Below are positions 7,116-15,202 of a stretch of DNA of 21,026 bases, piece by piece (positions within the stretch are counted from its first letter, which is position 1; each line of letters begins with the position of its first letter). Origin of the DNA: Bacteroidia bacterium (GTDB lineage: Bacteria; Bacteroidota; Bacteroidia; Bacteroidales; VadinHA17); the NCBI GenBank assembly GCA_026391515.1, contig JAPLEC010000311.1, positions 1 through 21,026 of the forward strand, in the 5' to 3' direction. The position numbers and the translations under genes were made by a program. The notes beneath the pieces are model-generated. The model was given only the letters and a program-made list of their open reading frames with translations, did not search any database and had not been told where the DNA came from.

Positions 7116-7407
7116 AAAACTTTATCTGAAAATCAAGATTGCAGGAATACTTTTAATTCCGGCTATTCTTTTTTTAATACCTGTGGATTGGCTCGAAAAG
7201 CAACCTTCAATCTGTCTTTTCAAATGTATAACAGGCAGGGAATGTTATGGATGCGGAATGACAAGAGCAGTTTTATCTACTATGCATTTTCGGTTCACTG
7301 ATGCATTCGACTACAACAAGCTTGTCATTATTGTCCTGCCACTGTTGGTTTATATTTGGATTAATTACCTGTTAAAAACCAGGACTGACTTAAAACGTAT
7401 TAATTAA
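7084..7407 (+). CDS. DUF2752 family membrane protein
   Basis: The protein has 107 residues and two predicted transmembrane helices (about 18-33 and 79-95). Between them is the family's signature loop GRECYGCGMTRA (residues 51-62), matching the DUF2752 pattern C-x2-CG-x-TR. The only ATG ahead of the first helix is at 7084, inside the TM2 reading frame, so the 32-bp overlap appears real and not a start-calling error. Function is unknown. The recurring partnership with TM2 proteins in Bacteroidota, which I recall but cannot check here, suggests the two work as one membrane unit. Confidence 0.82.
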   Translation: MQKVTNWLKIKKLYLKIKIAGILLIPAILFLIPVDWLEKQPSICLFKCITGRECYGCGMTRAVLSTMHFRFTDAFDYNKLVIIVLPLLVYIWINYLLKTRTDLKRIN

Positions 7408-7440
7408 TTCACTCATTGTCAGTTAGATCTGTGTAATAAT

Positions 7441-7468
7441 CAGTTTTTCTGTATGACTGAAAAAACTG
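7441..7468. other. AT-rich hairpin downstream of DUF2752
   Basis: CAGTTTTT (7441-7448) pairs with AAAAACTG (7461-7468) around a 12-base loop. It lies 33 bp after the DUF2752 stop codon and 60 bp before the DUF47 start. It lacks a trailing T-run on the plus strand, so a terminator role is only possible. Confidence 0.3.
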
Positions 7469-7528
7469 GAATGCAGGCGATATTTCATTTTCACTTTTAA
7501 ATAAATCATGCATTAATTTTAATGGTAT

Positions 7529-8179
7529 ATGGCTGTTTTTACAAGAACAACAAAAAAACTGATACTTAAGATTGATGAGTTTTTTGATAACATCGAGCTG
7601 GGTCTTCTTGTATTCAGAGAGGGTATAAAATCGTACCTCGACAAGGATATGGAATCATTCGCCAGGCATCTTCAGAAAGTGGAAACTCTCGAGAATAATG
7701 CTGATAATCTTCAACGGACAATTGAAAATGAGATGATCACTCATTCAATTCTGCCGCAGCACCGGGAAGAGGTCATAAAACTTATTGATGAGCTGGATGA
7801 GATAATTGACTCTGCAAAAAGTTCGCTCAATGAGATATACATAGAGATGCCTGATATTCCTCCGATACTGAACAAAGATTTCATCAGTCTTACGGAGACT
7901 TCTGTAAATGCAGCCGAAGAGCTGATTCCTGCCGTCCGTGCTTATTTTAAGGCACCCTACACCGTAAGGGAAAAGCTCCTCAAGGTCTATTATTTTGAAA
8001 GTGAGACTGATAAGATCTCAATGAATACCAACAGACGTATCTTCCAGGAAATGAAAGAGATAGACCTGGCACACAAAGCCCATCTGAGGTATATTGTTCA
8101 TCATATTGAAAATATCTCAGACGAAGCACAAAAAGCAGCTGACCTGCTATCAGCAATGGCGATAAAGATTGTAATGTAA
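7529..8179 (+). CDS. DUF47 family PhoU-like protein (PiT partner)
   Basis: The 216-residue protein is all helical and has the charged, heptad-rich look of PhoU and DUF47 proteins, for example LQKVETLENNADNLQRTIENE and KLIDELDEIIDSAKSS, with a C-terminal HIENISDEAQKAADLL. There is no signal or membrane segment. DUF47 genes commonly sit directly before a PiT phosphate transporter, as here, and the protein is thought to control or assist that transporter, possibly by binding metal or phosphate. The 72-bp gap to the transporter gene consists of a heptamer repeat hairpin, so the two are probably one transcript with structured RNA in between. Confidence 0.88.
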   Translation: MAVFTRTTKKLILKIDEFFDNIELGLLVFREGIKSYLDKDMESFARHLQKVETLENNADNLQRTIENEMITHSILPQHREEVIKLIDELDEIIDSAKSSLNEIYIEMPDIPPILNKDFISLTETSVNAAEELIPAVRAYFKAPYTVREKLLKVYYFESETDKISMNTNRRIFQEMKEIDLAHKAHLRYIVHHIENISDEAQKAADLLSAMAIKIVM

Positions 8180-8251
8180 ATGTTTACTGGTTGCTGGTTA
8201 AAAATAGCTATGTAACCTGCAACAAGCAACTGGCAACAAGCGACTAGCAAC
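8180..8251. repeat. Heptamer-repeat inverted repeat filling the DUF47-PiT gap
   Basis: Immediately after the stop codon (8177-8179) come three heptamers, ATGTTTA, CTGGTTG and CTGGTTA. An 11-base spacer (8201-8211) follows, then six units in the complementary sense: GTAACCT, GCAACAA, GCAACTG, GCAACAA, GCGACTA, GCAAC. These end on the base before the PiT ATG. Bases 8184-8200 pair with 8213-8229 at 14 of 17 positions around a 12-base loop. The repeat therefore occupies the whole translation-initiation region of the transporter. The same units form the element at 19133-19200. Confidence 0.75.
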
Positions 8252-9487
8252 ATGATCCTTTTCTTTTTGACAAGCGGTCTCTTTCTCGGTTGGTCTCTCG
8301 GGGCCAACGACGCTTCAAACGTCTTTGGTTCTGCAGTTGGATCAAAAATGGTTTCTTTCAGGAAAGCCGCAATAATAGCATCCATTTTTTTAATCCTAGG
8401 AGCAGTTATTCAGGGAGCAGGAGCTGCCCAAACACTCGGAAAACTGGGTGCGGTTAATGCTATTGGCGGATCATTCACTCTTGCACTTGCTGCTGCATTG
8501 ACAATTTATGTGATGACAAAATTCTCACTGCCGGTTTCAACCACCCAGGCAATCGTAGGTGCCATTATCGGATGGAATATTTTTACAGGAAACAGAACAG
8601 ATTCAGGTACTCTTTCTAAAATAGTTGCAACCTGGGTTTCAGGTCCCGTGCTGGGGGCCGGATTCGCAATCCTGCTGTTTATATTAATAACCAGGATTAA
8701 AAGAGCATCAAAAATTCATCTTATTACTTTCGAATCATTTATCAGAACCGGACTGATTATTGTCGGGGCATTTGGCGCATATAGTCTGGGAGCCAATAAC
8801 ATAGCTAACGTGATGGGCGTATTTGTTCCTGCCTTTAACCTGCAACCGCTTGACTTTGGACTTTTTTCTTTGACATCGAACCAGCAACTATTTCTGCTTG
8901 GCGGTCTTGCTATTGCTGTGGGGATAATTACCTACTCCAAGAAAGTGATGGAGACGATAGGCGCAAATATTGTCGAACTTTCTCCCGAGGCAGCAATGGT
9001 TGTTGTTCTCGCACAGTCGCTGGTTCTGTTCATATTTTCATCGTCCGGATTATCAAATCTTTTTATCCGGATTGGACTTCCACCAATTCCCATGGTTCCT
9101 GTTTCAAGCTCACAGGTAATAATTGGATGCGTAATCGGGATAGGACTTTATAAAGGTGTCAGAAATATAAACTTCAGGCTGCTCGGTGAAATTGCAATTG
9201 GATGGATTGCCACTCCAATAATGTCGGGGCTCCTTACTTTCTTCTCCCTGTTTTTTATGAAGAATATATTCAATATTGAAGTAGGACATAAAAATGTTGA
9301 GGGTGCTCAGACAACTGATTTATCAATAATATCTCCAGATGCACATACATCAGAAATGATAAAATATCTACTCCTGGGAATCATTATCATTGGAATCCTG
9401 GCTATAACCTTCTATTTACTTTTGGAAAGAAAGAAGAACAGAGAGCTCCGCGTGTCCGAGGAAAAATTCTGGAAGAATATTAAATAG
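8252..9487 (+). CDS. pit: PiT family inorganic phosphate transporter
   Basis: The 411-residue integral membrane protein has about ten hydrophobic helices and the two inverted PiT signature repeats. The first is GANDASNVFGSAVGSK near the N-terminus (about residues 17-32), and the second is SLGANNIANVMG in the middle (about 178-189). Each is followed by a helix with VSTTQAIVGAIIG or VSSSQVIIGCVIG. The family imports phosphate, often as a metal-phosphate complex, driven by protons or sodium. A final extra helix and a basic tail (LLERKKNRELRVSEEK) follow the core. Conserved spacing and the DUF47 partner upstream support the call. The start ATG directly abuts the heptamer repeat, so there is no Shine-Dalgarno sequence. 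Confidence 0.93.
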   Translation: MILFFLTSGLFLGWSLGANDASNVFGSAVGSKMVSFRKAAIIASIFLILGAVIQGAGAAQTLGKLGAVNAIGGSFTLALAAALTIYVMTKFSLPVSTTQAIVGAIIGWNIFTGNRTDSGTLSKIVATWVSGPVLGAGFAILLFILITRIKRASKIHLITFESFIRTGLIIVGAFGAYSLGANNIANVMGVFVPAFNLQPLDFGLFSLTSNQQLFLLGGLAIAVGIITYSKKVMETIGANIVELSPEAAMVVVLAQSLVLFIFSSSGLSNLFIRIGLPPIPMVPVSSSQVIIGCVIGIGLYKGVRNINFRLLGEIAIGWIATPIMSGLLTFFSLFFMKNIFNIEVGHKNVEGAQTTDLSIISPDAHTSEMIKYLLLGIIIIGILAITFYLLLERKKNRELRVSEEKFWKNIK

Positions 9488-9560
9488 AGACAGTTATACG
9501 GTCATTTTCGTCCATTATACAAGTTAGTTTTTTACCGTCAACCCTAAACAGTAAATTTTT

Positions 9561-10532
9561 ATGTATAATAAATATTACCTGGGAATTGATATTGGAGGAA
9601 CAAAGAGCGCAGTGATTGCCGGCAGGGAAAATATGGAAATTCTTGATAGAATATCTTTCCCTACTGAGACTCAAAAAGGTCCCTCCCATGCAATTAATCT
9701 ATTACTTAAAAGCGCCGGTTCAATAACAGAAAAACTTGGTCTACACGGACTTCAGTCTGTAGGGATAAGCTGCGGCGGACCGCTCGATAGTAAAAAAGGA
9801 ATTGTCCAATCCCCGCCTAACCTGCCCGGATGGGACAATATACCTGTTGTCAGGCTGTTTGAAGATGCACTTCACGTTCCTGCTTTTTTGCAGAATGATG
9901 CCAATGCCTGTGCTCTGGCCGAGTGGAAATTCGGTGCCGGCAAAGGAACAGAGAATATGATTTTCCTGACTTTTGGTACCGGAATGGGTGCCGGAATAAT
10001 CATTGAAGGCAGATTATATTCAGGTACAAACGATCTTGCCGGTGAGGTTGGTCACATCAGGCTGGCAGATGAAGGCCCTGAAGCCTATGGGAAAAAGGGC
10101 TCATTTGAAGGCTTTTGCAGCGGTACAGGAATTGCTCTGATTGCAAAAAAGATTATCTGTGAAAAACTTAACAATGGTGAAATTGTATCATTCTGCTCAA
10201 ATATTGAAAAGGCAGATAAACTGACTACAAAAGATATTGCTGAAGCAGCAGCGAAAGGTGACAAGACAGCACTTGAAATCTTTGAATTTTCGGGGAAACA
10301 GCTTGGTAAAGGATTATCAATATTGATTGATATACTTAATCCGCAGCTCATTGTTATCGGAAGTATTTATGCCCGTTGCACTCAATTTTTTGAACCTTCA
10401 TGCATGGAAATCATCAGACAGGAAGCTCTGGAACCATCGAGGTCGGTTTGCAGAATAGTACCTGCAGCACTTGGAGAACAGGTTGGCGATTTTGCCAGCC
10501 TCAGTGTGGCCATGTGCGCAAAAAATCTGTAA
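9561..10532 (+). CDS. ROK family sugar kinase lacking the usual zinc cysteines
   Basis: The 323-residue length is normal for ROK kinases. The N-terminal phosphate loop is LGIDIGGTKSAV (residues 5-16). The substrate segment contains NDANACALAEW with the catalytic aspartate, followed by GTGMGAGIIIEGRLYSG and GEVGHIRL with the conserved histidine. The usual zinc-binding C-x-C-G-x2-G-C-x-E stretch reads E-x-Y-G-KK-G-S-x-E, so all three cysteines are replaced. The likely reaction is ATP-dependent phosphorylation of a hexose such as glucose, mannose or N-acetylmannosamine in the cytoplasm. The GH38 mannosidase gene follows by 36 bp, which suggests co-transcription and favours a mannose-type substrate by inference. 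Confidence 0.87.
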   Translation: MYNKYYLGIDIGGTKSAVIAGRENMEILDRISFPTETQKGPSHAINLLLKSAGSITEKLGLHGLQSVGISCGGPLDSKKGIVQSPPNLPGWDNIPVVRLFEDALHVPAFLQNDANACALAEWKFGAGKGTENMIFLTFGTGMGAGIIIEGRLYSGTNDLAGEVGHIRLADEGPEAYGKKGSFEGFCSGTGIALIAKKIICEKLNNGEIVSFCSNIEKADKLTTKDIAEAAAKGDKTALEIFEFSGKQLGKGLSILIDILNPQLIVIGSIYARCTQFFEPSCMEIIRQEALEPSRSVCRIVPAALGEQVGDFASLSVAMCAKNL

Positions 10533-10568
10533 AAAGACAACTATTTATTAGATTAATTTTCTCTAAAG

Positions 10569-13136
10569 ATGAAGAATAAAAACAATTCAGGAAACCCGAA
10601 GACTCTTTCTCGCAGAGCATTTGTAAACCAGACAGTTGCAGGAAGTGCATTTATTGTTTTTGCTCCATGGGGATCGTTAGTCGGGGATGATAAAAATAAC
10701 ACAGATAAATGGATTTCGAATGCTTCACAATACAGGTTCCACATGATCGGGAATGCTCACATAGATCCTGTATGGCTATGGCCATGGTCAGAAGGAGTCG
10801 CTGTTGTTTACAGTACATTCCGGTCAGCTTTGGATAGGATGAAAGAGACACCTGACCTTACCTTCACAGCCAGCTCTGCACAATTTTACAAGTGGATTGC
10901 AGAAAATCATCCCGCAATGCTTGAGGAGATAAGGAAACGGGTTGATGAAGGGCGCTGGAATATTGTTGGCGGCTGGTGGGTGGAGCCGGATGTAAACATT
11001 CCCGGCGGCGAAGCAATGGTGAGACAGGGTTTATATGGCCAGCTGACTTTTCAACGTTTGCTTGGGCATCGTGCAAAGGTTGCCTGTAACCCTGATTCAT
11101 TTGGACATACAAGCACTTTACCCCAGATTATAAAGGGTCAGGGAATGGAAAATTACATTTTTATGCGACCCGGAGTCAGGGAAAAGACTCTTCCCGGCGA
11201 TCTTTTTTGGTGGGAAGGCACTGATGGCACTCGTGTACTTACTTACAGGATACCAATTAGTTATAGTGACAATGGTTCTGTCAGAAAACGAATGGAAGAT
11301 ACTATCACACAACTTAAAGATCAGTCAATGAAAAGCTTCATGGATTTTTACGGCGCAGGAGATCATGGCGGAGGAGCCACAAAAGAAAACATTCGTTCGA
11401 TAGAAGAACTAAAAGCTGAAAAGGATGCTCCGACTGTTTTCTTCAGCACTACTGATAACTATTTTAAAGAGATACGCGAAACAAAGGATTTAAATCTGCC
11501 GGTTGTAAAAGATGATCTGCAGCACCATGCTGTCGGTTGTTATACTGCTGAGTCGGAAATCAAAAAAGGTAACCGTCAGTCAGAAGCAGCACTTATCACT
11601 TCTGAAAAGCTGGCATCAATAGGTTCAGCAGTTTGGAACGCAAAGTATCAAAAAGAAGAATTCACCAATGCATGGCAAAGAGTTCTTTTTCTCCAGTTTC
11701 ACGACAGCCTTGCCGGATCTTCATTAGCTGAACACAGTCAGCAGGCACGGGAAGGTTATGGATATGCAATTAATGCAGCGCACCAGGCAGCTTACTTTTC
11801 CCTTCAAAAGCTTGAAAGTCAGGTGCCTGCAGAAGATCCTGATTCACAGTATCTCCTGGTCTTTAACCCTCATGCATGGGAGGTTACCGGGAATATTGAA
11901 TATGACTTTAATTGGAATTTGTCAAATAAGTCAAAGGTCGAAGACGAAAATGGAAACTCGCTTGCTCATCAGTGGGTTTTCGGCTCAGAAGAAACAGGAC
12001 GCCGTAACAGGCTTCTTGTAAACCTGACTCTTCCATCATTTGGTTACCGTCAGATTCGTCTTTTACAGGGTGACACAGTTCCTGTTAAAATAGCAGCCAC
12101 AGCCAAAGACAATAAGCTGGAAAATGAATTCCTGCAGGTTAGTTTTACGGATTCAGGGACATTAAATATATATGACAAGCAAAATAATAAAGAATTGTTT
12201 TCTGGCGGAGCTACAGGTTGCAAAGCTGTAATCATAAATGATTCAAGCGATACCTGGAGTCATGATATAAAAGCTTTTTCCGATGAGATCGGGGCTTTTG
12301 GAAATACAACGTTTAAAGTTCTGGAAACCGGGCCTTTACGTGCAACACTGCGGGTAATCACTACCTATGGCGATTCAACTCTTACCATTGACTGGATGCT
12401 TTGTTCCGGTTCGCGAAATCTTGAAGCAAGGGTCACTCTCGACTGGCACGAACATCTTAAAATGCTTAAATTTTCTTTCCCTGTAAATGTAGTTTCACCG
12501 GTTGCAACTTATGAAACACCTTATGGAAATATTGAACGGGCCACCAATGGTTATGAAGATCCCGGACAACGATGGATTGATGTAACAGGAAAATATAATG
12601 AAAGCTTTTATGGACTGACTGTTATCAATGATGCCAAATATGGTTATAGTGTCCCGGAAAATGATTTGCGTATTTCAATTGCGCGGTCAGCAGTATATGC
12701 TCATCATAATCCCAGGGTGCTCGATATGAAAGCTGAGCATCTCTGGCAGGACCAGGGTATACAGACTTTCCGGATGCTGCTTGTTCCTCATGCGGATACA
12801 TGGAAAAAGAATAATATTGTCAGGACAGCAGAAGAGTTCATTGCACCATCGATGTTTATATATCAGGGTATTCATGATGGTGCTTTGCCAAAAAATAATT
12901 CATTCCTTTCTATTGATCCTCAGAATATTATAGTTTCCTCTATCAAGATTGCTGAAAGCGGAGAAGACCTTATTTTCCGGTGTGTTGAAACCTCAGGAAT
13001 AGCATCTGAAGCAACTTTGGATTTGAAATTCGATAATAAAAAATGGAATGGAAGATTCAGACCCTATGAAATAAAAACTCTGAGGATGAATAAAAATTCA
13101 GTCGAGATCCGGGAAGTTAATCTTCTGGAAGAGTGA
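10569..13136 (+). CDS. GH38 alpha-mannosidase with Tat signal
   Basis: The 855-residue protein has a complete GH38 layout. The expected zinc ligands are His64 and Asp66 (NAHIDPVW), the catalytic nucleophile Asp176 (NPDSFGH), and His378 in LQFHDSLAGSS, equivalent to the last metal ligand of Golgi mannosidase II. GGWWVEPDVNIPGGE and GAGDHGGGATKENI are further family motifs. A beta-rich C-terminal half (about 430-855) matches the GH38 C-terminal domains. The N-terminus carries a twin-arginine motif (SRRAFVN, residues 14-20) and a hydrophobic stretch, so it is probably exported folded, with its metal. It should release terminal alpha-mannose from glycans in the periplasm. It is probably in an operon with the ROK kinase upstream. 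Confidence 0.92.
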   Translation: MKNKNNSGNPKTLSRRAFVNQTVAGSAFIVFAPWGSLVGDDKNNTDKWISNASQYRFHMIGNAHIDPVWLWPWSEGVAVVYSTFRSALDRMKETPDLTFTASSAQFYKWIAENHPAMLEEIRKRVDEGRWNIVGGWWVEPDVNIPGGEAMVRQGLYGQLTFQRLLGHRAKVACNPDSFGHTSTLPQIIKGQGMENYIFMRPGVREKTLPGDLFWWEGTDGTRVLTYRIPISYSDNGSVRKRMEDTITQLKDQSMKSFMDFYGAGDHGGGATKENIRSIEELKAEKDAPTVFFSTTDNYFKEIRETKDLNLPVVKDDLQHHAVGCYTAESEIKKGNRQSEAALITSEKLASIGSAVWNAKYQKEEFTNAWQRVLFLQFHDSLAGSSLAEHSQQAREGYGYAINAAHQAAYFSLQKLESQVPAEDPDSQYLLVFNPHAWEVTGNIEYDFNWNLSNKSKVEDENGNSLAHQWVFGSEETGRRNRLLVNLTLPSFGYRQIRLLQGDTVPVKIAATAKDNKLENEFLQVSFTDSGTLNIYDKQNNKELFSGGATGCKAVIINDSSDTWSHDIKAFSDEIGAFGNTTFKVLETGPLRATLRVITTYGDSTLTIDWMLCSGSRNLEARVTLDWHEHLKMLKFSFPVNVVSPVATYETPYGNIERATNGYEDPGQRWIDVTGKYNESFYGLTVINDAKYGYSVPENDLRISIARSAVYAHHNPRVLDMKAEHLWQDQGIQTFRMLLVPHADTWKKNNIVRTAEEFIAPSMFIYQGIHDGALPKNNSFLSIDPQNIIVSSIKIAESGEDLIFRCVETSGIASEATLDLKFDNKKWNGRFRPYEIKTLRMNKNSVEIREVNLLEE

Positions 13137-13172
13137 GAATTTCCAGAGTCCCTTTTTCAAACTGCCCCCCAT

Positions 13173-13194
13173 CCCTCCGCCAGCTGGCGGAGGG
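13173..13194. repeat. 22-bp perfect palindrome between convergent genes
   Basis: The sequence is exactly self-complementary. Each 11-base arm is CCCTCCGCCAG read on its own strand, giving a very stable GC-rich stem or cruciform. It lies 37 bp after the GH38 stop codon, between convergent GH38 and DUF4038 genes. It could end or protect both mRNAs, though it has no T-run. Confidence 0.7.
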
Positions 13195-13240
13195 TTAACA
13201 CTGAACATAAATCTATAATCCATTAAAATACAGATGATTA

Positions 13241-13280
13241 GACCCCCTTTAGGGGGTGTCACGCGTAAGCGGGACGGGGG
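13241..13280. repeat. GC-rich hairpin element, shortened relative of the one at 17671-17735
   Basis: CCCCCT (13243-13248) and AGGGGG (13251-13256) form a tight hairpin, followed by GTCACGCG, AAGCGGGAC and GGGGG. The order CCCC, GGG, GTC-CGCG, AAGCGGGA, CGGGGG is the same as in the element after the gamma-glutamyltransferase gene, but an internal stretch is missing. It ends three bases before the DUF4038 stop codon and may act as a transcript end for that gene or for GH38. Confidence 0.55.
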
Positions 13281-13283
13281 CTT

Positions 13284-14963
13284 TTAGCTTTTAATTACAT
13301 TTCTCTTATTCTGAATCTTAATATTCTTTACCGGTACATTCTCTTCCAGTATCAGCAACATATCGCTGTCGGTTGGAGATGAAATAGTCAGGATATTGCC
13401 GTCATCCGCTCCAGTTCCATCTGAATAAACATTCTTAACCGGATCGAACCACCTTACACTATAATTTTGTCCTGCAGGTTTTCTCAATTTAATTGTAAGA
13501 TTTACAGGAAGATAGGCAAGAATTGTTTTGTTATCGGTTGTTTTAACTACAGATACAAAGTGATTATATTTCACATCTCCCGGCTGGTTAAGAAGGAGCT
13601 CCTGGGCAGGATAAAAATTCCACCAGGCAAATCTTTTAATGAACTGAGTAAGATATCCCATCTGGATAGAACCCGGGAAATTGATGCTTACATCCCACGA
13701 TGAAGTCCCTTTGGCATAACCATGGTTAAGGATATCCTCTCCTTTATGCAACCAAGGCCATATTCCATTTGCGCCATATGTCACGCCTGCAATAGGTGTT
13801 GCAAAAATGCTCCAATAGCAGGCATTGCGAACGTCCCGGTCAGTTATCTTAAAATTAATCTCCTCGTAATTCGGTTCCAGATTTATTATTGGCCGTGGTG
13901 GAAGATGAGACCACATCTGGCTCATTAGCCCTTTTGTGATCCAGTTTACTGTTTCCTCGCCATTACTATGGCTGCTCTGGTAGCCAATTATGTTCAGCCA
14001 CGCTTCATCCTTATAGATCTCTCCTATCCATGACCTTCCACATGGATGAGTAGCAACGGTACCCTGATATTTTCCATCAAATACAGCTCTTCCGATTGTT
14101 TTCCAGCGCTGCTCATAAGTTCCGGTATAGATCCCATCGCCTCCCAGGATCCATACAACCTGGTTGCCTCCATACCTCGCAACTATATACTTTGCCAGCA
14201 GAATTGCCTGATCATCAGGAAGATAATATCCGGGACTCAGCTCCCTGCCTGCTGCAACCTGTAATGTCCATAAAACAACCGGTGCTGCAACGAGATCGTA
14301 CTCATTAATCTTGTCAATTTTCTTGTCAATCAATTTAAAGAATTCAGGATTGATCCTGATCCGGCCGCTTCCTTCAAAAGCCACCAGGCCTTCACTGCTT
14401 TTGTCACATCCTCGCCATTGTGTCGTCACAAATTGAATTGCGCTGTAATTGTTATTTACCCTCTGCTGAAGATACTGGTCCCATTCCGCATCAGTAGATT
14501 TCAACGCTCCGTTCCAGGCTGTACATGCCAGCCAGAAAAATGGAGTTCCATCAGCATGCGTAAGGTAAAATGTTCCGGGTGGATTTATTATCGGACCATG
14601 TTTGTAAATATCTTTTGCATTAGTGTTTGGCTTGCAAAGGAAAGAGCCTTTTTGTCCGTTCAATCCTGAATTCTTTGTGTCTGAGCATCTTGTTTCAAAG
14701 CTCCAGGTTCCAGTTTCGTCAGGCATGAACCGTGATTTCCAGGTAGTTCCTCCGTCCCAGAAACCATTGATTGTCTTCTTATTACCAGAAGGTGAGGTAA
14801 AAGTCACTTCAAAGCTCTTCACATCCTGAATCGGATTCTCGTAAGTTGTGCTGCTTGAAAACTGAATCTCATATTTGTACCATTTCAATGCATCTGGCAG
14901 CTGTGCCTGGATTGCGATGCAAGCTGAAAGAAATATTATTACCAACAGAATTTTTCTATCCAT
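13284..14963 (-). CDS. Secreted DUF5060/DUF4038 glycoside hydrolase (GH140 apiosidase-like)
   Basis: I prefer the ATG at 14963 (559 residues, MDRKILLVIIF); in-frame ATGs at 14969 and 14987 would add two or eight residues. The N-terminal signal could be cut after AQA by signal peptidase I or at the lipobox-like LSAC, so secretion versus lipoprotein is open. A beta-sandwich DUF5060 domain follows (NGFWDGGTTWKSRFMPDETG). Next is a TIM-barrel DUF4038 domain with DGTPFFWLACTAW, WILGGDGIYTG and INLEPNYE, where the aspartate and glutamate are the likely catalytic acids. A C-terminal beta domain (LPVNLTIKLRKPAGQNYSVRWFDP) completes it. Characterised GH140 members cleave apiose links in rhamnogalacturonan II; the substrate here is inferred. 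Confidence 0.87.
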   Translation of the reverse strand: MDRKILLVIIFLSACIAIQAQLPDALKWYKYEIQFSSSTTYENPIQDVKSFEVTFTSPSGNKKTINGFWDGGTTWKSRFMPDETGTWSFETRCSDTKNSGLNGQKGSFLCKPNTNAKDIYKHGPIINPPGTFYLTHADGTPFFWLACTAWNGALKSTDAEWDQYLQQRVNNNYSAIQFVTTQWRGCDKSSEGLVAFEGSGRIRINPEFFKLIDKKIDKINEYDLVAAPVVLWTLQVAAGRELSPGYYLPDDQAILLAKYIVARYGGNQVVWILGGDGIYTGTYEQRWKTIGRAVFDGKYQGTVATHPCGRSWIGEIYKDEAWLNIIGYQSSHSNGEETVNWITKGLMSQMWSHLPPRPIINLEPNYEEINFKITDRDVRNACYWSIFATPIAGVTYGANGIWPWLHKGEDILNHGYAKGTSSWDVSINFPGSIQMGYLTQFIKRFAWWNFYPAQELLLNQPGDVKYNHFVSVVKTTDNKTILAYLPVNLTIKLRKPAGQNYSVRWFDPVKNVYSDGTGADDGNILTISSPTDSDMLLILEENVPVKNIKIQNKRNVIKS

Positions 14964-15044
14964 CACCATAATTTTGTTTTTATCCATTACTAAATTATGA
15001 AAAAGCGATTTAATATTCAGGATTTTTCATAAGAAGTAGAAAAT

Positions 15045-15112
15045 TCCTTCATGTCCTTCGTGCACACTTTGTGTCCTTTGTGGTTAAGAAGAAATTAATT
15101 TTGACCACAAAG
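15045..15112. repeat. Nonamer repeat with hairpin (TCCTTYRTG units)
   Basis: TCCTTCATG, TCCTTCGTG, CACACTTTGTG and TCCTTTGTG lie in tandem from 15045 to 15082. The stretch 15076-15087 (CTTTGTGGTTAA) pairs with 15101-15112 (TTGACCACAAAG) over 12 bp, with one G-T pair, around a 13-base loop. It occupies the 215-bp divergent gap between the DUF4038 and AlkD genes. Apart from this element I see no other structure in that gap. Confidence 0.6.
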
Positions 15113-15202
15113 AGCCTTGGAAAATTGATTATTGTTATATTTCAATTATCAATTAAATAGAACAAAATTTCTTAACTTGTTTGCAATTCAAAAGCACCGA
15201 AA

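Noticed and set aside
7408..7528. Possible small RNA or riboswitch in the gap before DUF47
   Set aside because: Only one AT-rich hairpin is visible. There is no conserved multi-stem core, and no terminator or anti-terminator pair that I can recognise.
8180..8251. CRISPR-like array
   Set aside because: The units are seven bases long, contiguous and inverted about a centre, with no unique spacers and no cas genes nearby.
13137..13283. Insertion sequence remnant
   Set aside because: There is inverted symmetry but no transposase fragment and no flanking target duplication that I could find.
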